A DNA stretch of 64,000 bases, from assembly GCA_030704615.1 (NCBI GenBank), contig CM060731.1, positions 62,598,756 through 62,662,755 on the forward strand. Reading direction: 5' to 3'. The notes under the pieces were generated by a model. That model was given only the letters and a program-made list of their open reading frames with translations, had not been told where the DNA came from and ran no database searches. This DNA is from Takakia lepidozioides. Lineage: Eukaryota > Streptophyta > Takakiopsida > Takakiales > Takakiaceae. This document shows, in pieces, positions 11,718-21,419 of this stretch. Position numbers and translations under genes: made by a program. The stretch's first letter is position 1. Each line of letters opens with the position of its first letter.

Positions 11718-12436
11718 TGTCGCGGCCCTTTGCCTTGAGGGCAGGGGGTCGGGACACATGAGGGGCTGCCCCTGTGGTGGGGGCAGCGGCAGCAATAGGT
11801 ATGGGGGGCTGAAGCACCCTTGAGTGCCCAAGGCACTCAAGGAGGCGGAGGCGCTCACTAGGTGGAGCCCCGCACACCGGGTTGCGGTAGGTGGCTCCAC
11901 AAGGGTGTGGTAGCTTAGTGGGACTTAGTGGGGGTGGCATAGGACTCACCATGGGGTGGAGACCTCGAGGTGGGAGTCGTGGGGAGTCTTGGGACTCATC
12001 ACGGTCCATTGGGGCCGCGGTGAGTGGGCCAAGACTCACCGCGACTCACCACCGGGAGTCGAGGGTTTTCGTGGTGGTTCGCCATAAAATGGCATGGCTG
12101 GTTATGAAACCCCGCGGACAGCTACAGAAGTATATATAGGGAGTAGTAACCCCGAGAACGGTGCAAGCCCGTTGGTGACCAAAAACTAGTGAGTAAGCGA
12201 GCGAGCCGGAAAGCGACCAAAGAGTGGGGAGCTGTTCCGGACTGCCATCTACCAAAGGGAATTCTCCTAGTCCCAAATAGGTGGAGGGTTTAGAGGGAAG
12301 CGGAAGGGGACCGTTATGTCCCGGTGAGCAGCCGAAACTCCAAGTTGGCCCGGCGGCCAGGTTGGGAGTCAGGCGCGCGCATCAAAGCGAGTAACTATGA
12401 CTTGAAGGGGAGTTTACCGAACTGAGGTGTGCGACA
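11718..12436 (+). repeat. 5' LTR of chromovirus
   Basis: Begins TGTCGCGGCC and ends TGTGCGACA, a canonical TG...CA LTR. It contains a likely promoter segment with TATATATAGGGAG near 12131. It aligns to the 3' LTR over its whole length. Confidence 0.95.
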
Positions 12437-12438
12437 CT

Positions 12439-12450
12439 TGGTATCAGAGC
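12439..12450 (+). promoter_or_regulatory. Minus-strand primer binding site (initiator Met tRNA type)
   Basis: TGGTATCAGAGC lies two bases after the 5' LTR. It is the usual plant retrotransposon match to the 3' end of initiator methionine tRNA. Confidence 0.85.
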
Positions 12451-12491
12451 TTAGAGTTCAGTACGCGATCGTCCTTGGGATTGGCCTCATC

Positions 12492-13415
12492 ATGGGGTCG
12501 GGCAAGCCGAAGCGAAAGCGAACGGCCCAAAAGATGATGATCCCGGTGAGCCCGATGGGGGCGACGTGTCACCGAGGCGGCCGTTTGAGGAAGCGATTAA
12601 TGTTTCCGAAAACGAGGCCGCTCAGGAGCGGGAGGAATCCGAGGAGTCGGAGCCCCGAGGAATCTTTGAGAGCTCCGACAAACCAAGAGATGCCTCCCAT
12701 GCCGGCAGCCTTTTGGGAAGGGTTGTTGGCGCAGTTTGGCGGGACGTTGAAAGACGTGTTGAAGGCGGCTAATGCCACTTCCACCAAGGCAAAGTTTAAG
12801 GTGAAGCCTAAGGAACCCGGCACCTTCGAGGGCGTTCGAAACCGGAAGGCACTCAACACCTGGCTCCTGGAGCTAGAGCAGTACTTCCGGGCGGCCAAGT
12901 TGAGTGACGAGGATCGGGTGAAGTGGCTCCCACCTATTTGAGGGGCTATGCTCAACAATGGTGCAGAAACGCCTTCACGACCGAGGCCCAAGCCCGGAAA
13001 CCTTGAACTGGAGTGAGTTCAAGGAATTGATGAAGAGACAGTTTGTGCCCCTCAACGCATCCTGGCTTGCCCGGGACAAGATGAGGAATTTGAAGCAAAC
13101 AGATGACATTCGGGGGTATGTCCAGGCTTTCAATGTGCTGTTGCTCGAAGTCGCGGACATGGCAGAACCAGAAATGGTCTTCAACTTTGTGGCGGGACTG
13201 GCCCCATGGGCTAGGCGGAAGTTGGAGGAGAAGCCACCCAAGACTTTGAACGAGGCAATTGAGAGAGCTGAATGTTTCTCGGATGTCCCTAGGGGTGAGA
13301 GACAAAGCCGTACGGAGCTGAACCACAAGAAGACCCGGCGGGAAGGTGACTCCTCCCGACCGGAAAAGAAGTGGGATAGGCCACGCGGCGAAAATGGCAC
13401 GTGGAAATCCAAGGG
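12492..13415 (+). CDS. Chromovirus gag, N-terminal part (interrupted)
   Basis: Starts MGSGKPKRKR and continues, after a frame break near 12940, into a clear retrotransposon gag domain (WSEFKELMKRQFVPLN, then FVAGLAPWARRKLEE). The basic tail ends at 13415, where DNA transposon copy 2 begins. The reading resumes at 27011 and reaches the CCHC zinc knuckle. The product would form the particle that packages the retroelement RNA. Confidence 0.85.
13406..13415. repeat. Target-site duplication of DNA transposon copy 2, left
   Basis: AATCCAAGGG here and AATCGAAGGG at 27001-27010 flank the element exactly. Ten base pairs with one mismatch falls in the 9-11 bp range typical of Mutator-like elements. 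Confidence 0.85.
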
Positions 13416-13660
13416 GGGGGTTGCTATTCCATGAGCTCATGAGCGGTGAGCTCATGAGCTCATGAGCGGGCATGGCTAACCCATGAGCCGCAAAGTAACA
13501 CACTTCGAATTTCGGCAGATTTTTTTCGGGCCAAAAACTATAAAATAATCAAAAATCGAAGATTTCCGCGCTCATGCTGGAAGCACTCCGCTCATGAGTA
13601 CCAGTGTACGCTCATGACTTGGAGCCCAGGCTCATGGACCGCCAGGCCAGGTCATAGAAT
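13416..13660. repeat. Left terminal region with GCTCATGA subrepeats
   Basis: The first 21 bp mirror the right terminus. The next 70 bp repeat CATGAGC at roughly 10-bp steps, as does the right end. Further isolated GCTCATGA copies occur at about 13570-13660. Helically phased short repeats at both ends are good candidates for transposase binding sites. Confidence 0.8.
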
Positions 13661-13679
13661 AACAGAATTCTGGGCAATA

Positions 13680-14170
13680 ACGGCACCGAAATTATCCCAG
13701 AGGCAGAGACGCAAGCGGAATTAGGATCCGGGTTTGCAGACTCCGAAAACGCAATGGCGACCTATAACCGTGGATAGTACTATTGCAGAAGTGCAGGATG
13801 GTTGGTATAACGAGGCCGTAATTGGGAACAGGAAAAGAAATAGCGCGCTGAAGGCTCGGGAGTGAAGCCAACAACGGTGAAAGTAATTGGGCTCTGCCAA
13901 CCAAATACCCGGCTGCATCCTCCGGAATGCAGGCGATAACGGCGCCGAAATGGGCCCCGGAAACCAAATACTCGGCTGAAGCCACCGGAGTGCAGCCGAT
14001 AACGGCGCCGAAATTGGGTCCGGAAACCAAATACCCGGCTGAAGGCTGGGGATTGCAACCAATAACGGCGCCGAAATTGACCTGCGGAAACAAAATTCTC
14101 GGCTGAAGCTTCCGCACTCCATGTAATAACGGCGCCGAAATTGGGCGTCGGAGAGCAAATACCCGCCTTA
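13680..14170. repeat. Motif array at the left end of copy 2
   Basis: About seven units of roughly 60 bp. The clearest carry ATAACGGCGCCGAAATTG plus a segment like GGAAACCAAATACCCGGCTG. The array ends about 100 bp before the start of gene C and may form its upstream control region. Confidence 0.85.
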
Positions 14171-14263
14171 CGGTGAGGGAGGCCTTGCTCTCATTTTGCT
14201 CTTCACTCTTCTCTGTTGTGCCCATCTCCTCCCTGCTTTGAGTTCGTGTTGTGTCGTGAGGCC

Positions 14264-14812
14264 ATGTCGTGCCCGAATCACATCTATCGACGCCAGACGG
14301 GAGTCATTTTCCCGAAAGCAGACGACATCATTGTCTTCCTGGATGTTTACAGGGATCCTCGACTTGTCCAGCTGAGAGCAATGGAGTTTCTTCCAGGATT
14401 GCACGATTCTCCTGGACCCCGGCTGGGGAGCAGGTGGTTCCTACGCATCATGGACCTGGACTTTCCGCATGTGTGGGAGCCGAACAGATCACGCACAGCG
14501 TTGCTGTATCGCTGGAATTGTTGCGAGTGGACGTATGATGAGTGCATAGGTGAAAACTTTACGCGTGGACGGACTGGCTCGGAAAGTGGGGACATTCTCT
14601 TCAGTTATGAGGATGAGGAGGAGGGGAACACAGGGCCCACTGTGAAAATGTCCTTCTACCAAGGGGGCGCTATCGATAAACACGACATCCTCGTTAGTTT
14701 CAACCGGGCGACAGAAACCACTGACATTTTGTTCAAATATAGGCACCCGGTCACTCAGGAGGTCCTTGAGAGGCCAGTTCGAGTTCCTTCTTCTTGGGCG
14801 AGGGGACCATAG
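14264..14812 (+). CDS. Gene C: unknown 182-residue transposon protein
   Basis: A clean uninterrupted frame beginning MSCPNHIYRRQTGVIFPKAD and ending VPSSWARGP. I do not recognise a family. It is rich in aromatic and acidic residues (FSYEDEEEG), has a CCEW segment, and its C-terminal half alternates in a beta-like pattern (DILVSFNRATETTDILFKYRH). There is no signal peptide or membrane segment. It lies just inside the left motif array and converges on gene A. It is absent from copy 1. The start is the second Met of the frame, chosen because it follows the repeat array and an untranslated-looking CT-rich stretch. It could be a DNA-binding accessory protein, but nothing proves this. Confidence 0.6.
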   Translation: MSCPNHIYRRQTGVIFPKADDIIVFLDVYRDPRLVQLRAMEFLPGLHDSPGPRLGSRWFLRIMDLDFPHVWEPNRSRTALLYRWNCCEWTYDECIGENFTRGRTGSESGDILFSYEDEEEGNTGPTVKMSFYQGGAIDKHDILVSFNRATETTDILFKYRHPVTQEVLERPVRVPSSWARGP

Positions 14813-14819
14813 GTCTTGC

Positions 14820-15264
14820 ATGCTAGAGTAGACATGTTTCAACTTGCTGACACTCATGGCACATACATTTTCATTCAGAAATCAAGCAGCTTCCCTGTGC
14901 CATATGGGGAATATACAGGCTTCGATAATCTTCTGTTAATGTTATTTGCAATTCACTGCCAGTATGCTGGGACGTGTCCTTTGTCGTATGGATTGCTGTT
15001 TGCACAAGGTGCAGTATGCAAATGCTGGAATGTGCAGTAGGACCCTTCCCACTGGGACACAGAACTAGCAATCTTGTAAAGGCATCACATTTGCAGAACA
15101 GTAACAATGTATTTGTAGCAAATTGGAGTCTTCTCATAAAGGTGGACGAAATTCACATGTAGCCATGGCGATGCGGCACCACCAAGTGTATAATTCCTAA
15201 AAAATAGGGTGCAAGAAGATGAATGTAATATAATTGCCACTAACTCCTTCCCGAATGTGGAATG
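14820..15264. other. Intergenic region between convergent genes C and A
   Basis: No supported gene. It probably contains the 3' UTRs and polyadenylation signals of both genes; an AATAAA-like hexamer is not obvious. Confidence 0.4.
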
Positions 15265-18200
15265 TCAAGCAGTCCGACCAGTATCCTGCCGTAGGGCCTT
15301 GTGCAGCTCGTTGAAACTCAGTGTTGGAGCATGGATGAAGACGTCCACTGCGGATATGCAACTCATGCGCTTCATAAAAATGTAATAAAGGTGTTTGCAG
15401 GGGACGTATGCTGCATTCTCGATTCCATAACAAGGAAGTCCTCACAGTTGCAAGCTGGGTACTGTGAAACCGTGATTGCATACACGACACTGCGCGCAGC
15501 AGACCCGGCTGTTGACAACTGAAATATGCGCCCCATCCCGGGGTGAGGAACATCCCTGCAACCTTGCACTATGCAGGGCATTGCAAGAGCGTTGGCCATC
15601 CTGGTGTCGTTCGCCTTTGTTGGTGGCCGCCGTCTTTTCAGTTTACCCCCCGATGGGTGGGCCAAGCTGCGGGGTCACCCACCGGTATGCGGGGCGAAGA
15701 GCTTCTCGTGGGAGGAGGATGACGATTGGGAATTGGATTTCGTGGAACGTCTGTCCTCCACCAGTCGAAACCCTGCACTTCCTAGAGCGTCTGCCTCCTC
15801 CAGGGTAAGATCTGTACCACTTGCCACAGGCCAGACTGCCGGTGGTTCAGGCATGCCTTGTACACCATACTTGGGCTTGCCGAACACACACGACATGATG
15901 TCGTGCCTGCAGAACCAAAACTCCTTCAGTGTGGCCTCCACAAACTTTGCGCACACAAATCTCCCTGTGAAGCAAGGGGCAGGCACACCGCCCTGCGGGC
16001 TCCTCCGAATCATCTCATTGCATCTCTGGTTGGTGTCGACACGAACAGCACAACATTTGCCACGAAATGTCGGACGGGTCCGTGCAATTCTCCACTGCGA
16101 GGCCGACACATCTCTCCACGATTGGAATGTTGTATTGGGTAACGAAAACAGGAGCAAATGCCCATCCTCGGCATGTTGTCCCGAGTCTGGCAGCGATTCC
16201 ATGGATGCTGCAGGAGAGGGGGTACGAGTCCTGCTTCGTGGAGGCGTGGGACGCAACATCGTTGCGCCCCGAGGTTGAGTGCGGATGTTCATATCTGATC
16301 TCCATGAATCCCCATCCCCTCCGGGCATGTCCTCAATTCTTCTCTTCACCGGCCGGCTGCGGACATCGCCCTCCAGGCAGTTCCCCCGACTGTGTAACGG
16401 CGTTGACCTTATAGTTTCCCGCAATGCAGCAGTCCATTTTTTGGGATCGGTCGAACGATGCGCCGCCCTCATCAGCATCTCCTGCCTGTCTGGTCCGATA
16501 CCCCATTGCTTTCCTCCCAGAAACTGGTAGTAATGAGATTGTTGCATGATGGCCCTCACAATATCTTCTGTTGTTGCTGTCAACATGTCAACGAGATGTG
16601 CTGCAGAGGAAGCACGCCAGGAAGAGTGCACCGATTCGGCCATGTTCGTCGTCGGCATATCCGTGTCATCCTCCAAGCTCATGTCCTGTTGAAGGAAATT
16701 AGATATGTCACTGATTGTGGAGAATGTCCAAGCACAAAACAGAACAATTGTCAAGTACAGAAATGTGTTACCTGTCTCATGTAGTCTCCAAACTGGCGGA
16801 ATCTATAATGCCACCACGCAAGCCACGTTTGCAGTTCTGGCTGATCTTTCACATCCACTGCCCCTGAAGACACCCACCAGGCGCGTATGGTTGCAAACTC
16901 GGTCTCCGCCTCGTCGATGGAATTCGCATTTTTCCACGCTAGGCACATACTGATATGATCCTGCCGGTGGCGTGACGCCACGAACCTTTTCGTGTTTTGC
17001 GTCAAACTCTGCATGAAGTGGAACCCGCAAGATCTCTCCTTTCCTTCCATTGGAGTCTTTGGGTCGTCCCCATATACCCTCCTAACTGCAGCCCAGTTTG
17101 CCTGGGCATTGTCAGCCATGAAGCCCCTAAAATCGGGAGGGGGCAACTTGGCTCTCGCCATTTGCTCATTAATTCCGCGCCACATATGCAACTCCGAATC
17201 TGTGTCTTCTCCCTTCATTTCGCAGATAGCAATGGTCATCAACTTTCTGCAATGTGGGTCGTATACATGTGCCCCCATTGTCACCCAATCGTGGTTGGTA
17301 ATTCGCCGGATGTGGTCAACATGACCCAACAATTGAGAGGTCTCCACTGGTCATCCGCTTCACCAAATCGACGCCGCTCCCCGGTCCGCACGTTGACATC
17401 TTAAATATGAAGCACCTGTCCATCTCCGAGCCTTGACCAGGAAAGAAGCTGCCTTGGATGAAGTCGTAGCCGCATGTGCGTTTCACTTCCAAGATGGAGT
17501 GCATGTCTGATCCTCTTCCGATTCGTTTCTTGCAGCTGACAATGTGGTTCCTGACATTGGGGCTGCACACATGGGAGACAGCTTCCAGCAGGTCCTTCAT
17601 GTCCCCCTCGCCCAGCTTCTCTCTTGTGCTTCCGTCCTCCGACATTATTCTGCCAATTGCAATCCTATGTGCCGATGCGAGCTGTATCTGCTTTGGTTTT
17701 GCACCCGGCCTCAACCTCACCTCCTCCTTGATAATATCCTGGGCTTGTTGAAAAGCGACTCTGCAATTGCCTCTGGCGAGGGGGTGCTCATGCTTTCCGA
17801 TGTGAATGCATGCTCTGGTGCACGCTGGGCCCGACGGTCCCGACGTAGTACTGCTTGGCGTTGCACACTGCCATGCACGTAGGGGCTGCGTTGCAATGGG
17901 CACACTTGAACGTCCCTGCAGGAACTCTACCTTGAGGCCAAAATGGGGTCGACGAATTGCCAATCCGTCAGTCTCATTCCTGGTGCCTTTGCTAGTGTAA
18001 TGGTAACATGTGCTCGAGAAACATTTAAGATGCCCAGCACACAATACATATCTCACTCGAACTCCATCACCCAGGTTGGACGATGAAGTTTTGGTGACAC
18101 ACCAAGGGTGGCCGTCATGTTTCCTGTTCATTCCTGCGAGCATGCCGTCTGGGCCTGCGCCTGCCGGCACTGGAGGGAACTCGTAGATAGCATTCCCATC

Positions 18201-18959
18201 CACAACATCAGGCAAAGTTTCCACAGAATGGATTGGAGTTTTGTCGTAATCAAGCCTAAGAAGGTCACTGGAGCGGGAACCCGTTGTCTTCATCCTCCGC
18301 AATATGTCGATTACTGAGCGGACGGAAGTTTGAGTCGGACGGTGTATGCTGAACACTCCTAGTGACGGACGACTTCGAAACATACGATGGAAGGACCATA
18401 CAGTCTTCATCGTCACTGGATAAGTCGTGGACGACTGTTTCCCTGTTTTCCTGGATTTCCCTTTTCACATGTTTGGGCTTCTCTGCTTGTGAAGAGGTGC
18501 CCACATCCTTCACATCTTGCACCCCAGACCCTCTGTGGAAGGAGGATCAACCAAGTTCCAGCGTGGGAACTCTTTAGGCACGATTTCACCAATGGCACTG
18601 TACCGGATGGATTCAGAAGCTGGGAGCCGCCACTCTTTGCCTTTTCCGAAATCTGCATGCAGAATGACGGCACTTTCCAGAAAATTTCCATAAGCATCCT
18701 TCGTCTCCTCTTCCAAAAACACCGTTCCAGGGCGGAGCCCGAACTTCACACACAAGTACTGCTCAGTGACAATCGCAAATCCTTGGTCGCAGGGTATTTT
18801 AGCTTTCAGAGAATCAGGATGGAAGTACACGTTGACCCAAACACGGGAGTCCATTTTGAAGACGGGACCTCTCGGTACGCTCCGCAGCGAAGTCCTGCAA
18901 TGAGAAGAGTGTGTCCTACCTAATAACACAAATGATTTTCTGGAGGATTCCGTATCCAT
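15265..18959 (-). CDS. Gene A copy 2: MULE-type transposase with SWIM finger (frame breaks)
   Basis: Two exons on the minus strand, about 18959-16772 and 16685-15265, separated by an 86-bp intron at the same place as in copy 1. It has the N-terminal domain (YLCVKFGLRPGTVFLEEE), an acidic linker, HDGHPWCV and ACIHIGKHEHP zinc ligands. The MULE core contains DHIRRITNHDWVTMGAHVYD, GFMADNAQANWAAVRRVYG, ERSCGFHF and DEAETEFATIRAWW. Exon 2 starts with TTNMAESVHSSW, carries FWFCRHDIMSCVFGKPKYG, and ends with a SWIM finger (CNCEDF, then PCKHLYYIFMKRM near 15390). Single-base frame changes near 18530, 17870, 17340 and 15430 break it as assembled; two of them flank the first catalytic Asp. It should mobilise the element and probably binds the CATGAGC-rich ends. 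Confidence 0.82.
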
Positions 18960-19080
18960 GATGGGTGATCAGTGCACGTAAAGATGAAGGTGTGTAACGT
19001 ACGTTAAAAAACGGACGAAAACAGCAAGTTCACATCGGATATTTGGTGCCTGAATTGTAATGTACAACCACTTGGGGTAC
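18960..19080. promoter_or_regulatory. Presumed promoter side of gene A, copy 2
   Basis: A short stretch between the gene A start and the first palindrome. No TATA box is evident. Its role is inferred from position only. Confidence 0.3.
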
Positions 19081-20770
19081 AATAAATCAGGCCTTCCCAT
19101 GAATTTCGGCACCGAAATCTGGATGAACATCTCTGTCATGTAACAGCTTTGGAAGCCAAGGGATGAATTCTGGCAACAGAAATCGTAATTTGTTTACCTC
19201 ATAAAACTGACCAAGCACCCAACGGATGGATTTCGGTGCCGAAATTCGGATGAACTTCTTCTTCATTAAATTGTATCTGCACATATGGGTTGAATTTAGA
19301 TGCCAAAATACGGATAATGTGTTCCTGATTACAGTCGTGATTGACCACGTGTCCGGATCGGTGCCGACTTCCGAATGACAGTAATCCTGATTCGGCAGAA
19401 TGGATGTATTTCGGCGCCGAAATTCATTCTTCATCTCTCCTTTTCCGACCCTAATTCTGCTGCCCTGCGTATGGATTTCGGTGCCAGAATTCATCGGAAG
19501 TCCTTTCTGTTTTTATTTTTCTTTGCGACAGATGAACTTTGGCGCCGAATCTCATCCAAGTACTCCCTTTTAATTTCCCTTTTTCTTCGAGAGCAATGAA
19601 TTTCGGCGCCGAAATCAACCAAAATCCTCCGATTTTTTTTTTCCTTCGCGAGCATTGAATTTCGGCGCCGAAATTCATTCCAAGTCCAGGAGATATTTTT
19701 TATTTTCCTTCGCGAGCAATGAATTTCGGCGCGAAATTCATCGAAGTCCTCCAGAAATTTTTTTTTTTCCTTCGCGAGCAATGAATTTCGGCGCCGAAAT
19801 TCAGAACTTCATCCCTCCAAATTCTTTTCAGGGTTTTAGCGCGGATTTCGGCGCCGAAATTCATCCAATGCCTTCCCCTCCAATATTTATTTTTCTTTGA
19901 AATGGATCAATTTCGGCGCCGAAATTCATCCTTACTGTCCGCAATGAGTAACTCTAATATTACATTTTCTATGCGACGGATGAATTTCGGCGCCGAAATT
20001 CGTCCAAACCCGGCACTTACTTTTTGCTTTTGGATGATAATTTTCCGTAAATCGTTGGAAATACCCCGTTCCGACGAATATAACAGGAATATTCTGCATT
20101 TAATGGAGAAATCGGCATATTAAACCACTTCTGTCAAAATTAATTGCATTTTAGCCGTTTTTTTTTCATTTGAAACCGACAGTATCCATGAAGTGGTCTT
20201 TTTCGCACGGGACGTTGCCGCACATAAAGTATAATTTCGGCGCCGAAATTATAGTTAAATGTCCAGAAATGGCAAGTCCAACAGGCATGGACAGCATCCG
20301 TCAGGGGCAATGATGGCGGCAAAGCATAGCATCGTGCCGATTTAGTCTTCGCTCTGGATGAATTTCGGCGCCGAAATATGGATGATTTCACCTCGTCTAC
20401 GCGCGGACGATATTCGTACGGCGCCGAAATATGGATGAATGTGCCGAAGTGCAGCCGTTTCGTTGTCCCGGAATTGATTCCGGCTCCGATATCCTTTGCT
20501 CATGACGAATGAGGACTTGCGAAGCGATGAATTTCGGCGCCGAAATATGGATGTCTACGCGTTATTCGTAATGAAAAATATGGATGAAATGTGCCGAAGT
20601 GCATTTTCCGTTGTCCCGAATTAATTCCGGCTCCGATATCCGACAGGTTTGCTCATGACGAATGAGGACTTGGAAAGCGATGAATTGCGGCGCCGAAATT
20701 TGTAAGTTTGTGTATGAAAGCACTTGAATAGGATGAATTTCGGCGCCGAAATTCATCCGTCCGCTGATGA
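19080..20770. repeat. Central palindrome array between divergent genes A and B, copy 2
   Basis: About eighteen copies of a GGCGCC-centred palindrome. The best are perfect 24-bp dyads with half-site ATGAATTTCGGC, for example near 19602, 19664, 19789, 19849, 19913 and 19986. From 19540 to 19990 they recur every 60-64 bp, separated by T-rich TTTTTCCTTCGCGAGCA-type linkers. Elsewhere the spacing is irregular. Several copies carry GGTGCC or GGCACC at the centre. The array fills the shared 5' region of the two genes, as the distinct array does in copy 1. Confidence 0.92.
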
Positions 20771-21419
20771 AACGTACCGACCTGACTGTTGAATGTCATA
20801 TGCAGGGATTTTCATGGCGGTTGGGTTTCATGATGTGCGGATATTTCATTCAATGCCGGCTGCTCCGGGAACCGCATCCGGTGAACGGAACGTATTTCGG
20901 TGCCGCAATTCGGATAAACCGTCATACACTGGTGGCTGGAACTGGCACGCGTCGTGTTCCAGTCGACTTCATCCGTGCGAACGTGTCAGGGGTCACAATC
21001 TCTTCATCACCCATACGGCAGAAAGTGGTGGACGGTGGCAACGCTTCGGGAGACGTGGCTGCTTACGCATCTGCTCGTGCATAGTGGTTGCATGTTCCAC
21101 CGCTTCGCTCTCTCGCTCCTTGCCCTTCTGCAGTGACGTTCTCCTGCGTTTCCTCTCCTTATGCGGCATAGTGGTAGCATAGAGTTTGTGGAAGGTCAGG
21201 CGACTCCGGCAAAGAGGAGGACGCGGGATTTTGGGAAGCCGCCGACGACACGACTTAAGCTCCGTCTCATGCATGAAATGCAGACGTCGTTATCCGGAGA
21301 CTCGGATCGCCCACCAGTGAGAGATTCGTGCTTCGCGGATGTGAAGCACTCCATACGCAATATTCCTTTGACACCTTTGTTTTGGCGTGCAGTGTCTCAT
21401 GTTTTCCTGTTTGTTTGAC

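Noticed and set aside
12952-13503. Minus-strand frame of 183 codons
   Set aside because: Antisense of the chromovirus gag and runs across the transposon boundary.
17400-17900. Restriction-modification or retron-like system
   Set aside because: Neighbouring proteins are a transposase and its zinc-binding regions; no nuclease partner or msr/msd-like structure.
19540-19990. Evenly spaced palindromic repeats looked like a CRISPR array
   Set aside because: Repeats are dyads in a eukaryotic transposon promoter, spacers are near-identical T-rich linkers, and no cas genes exist.
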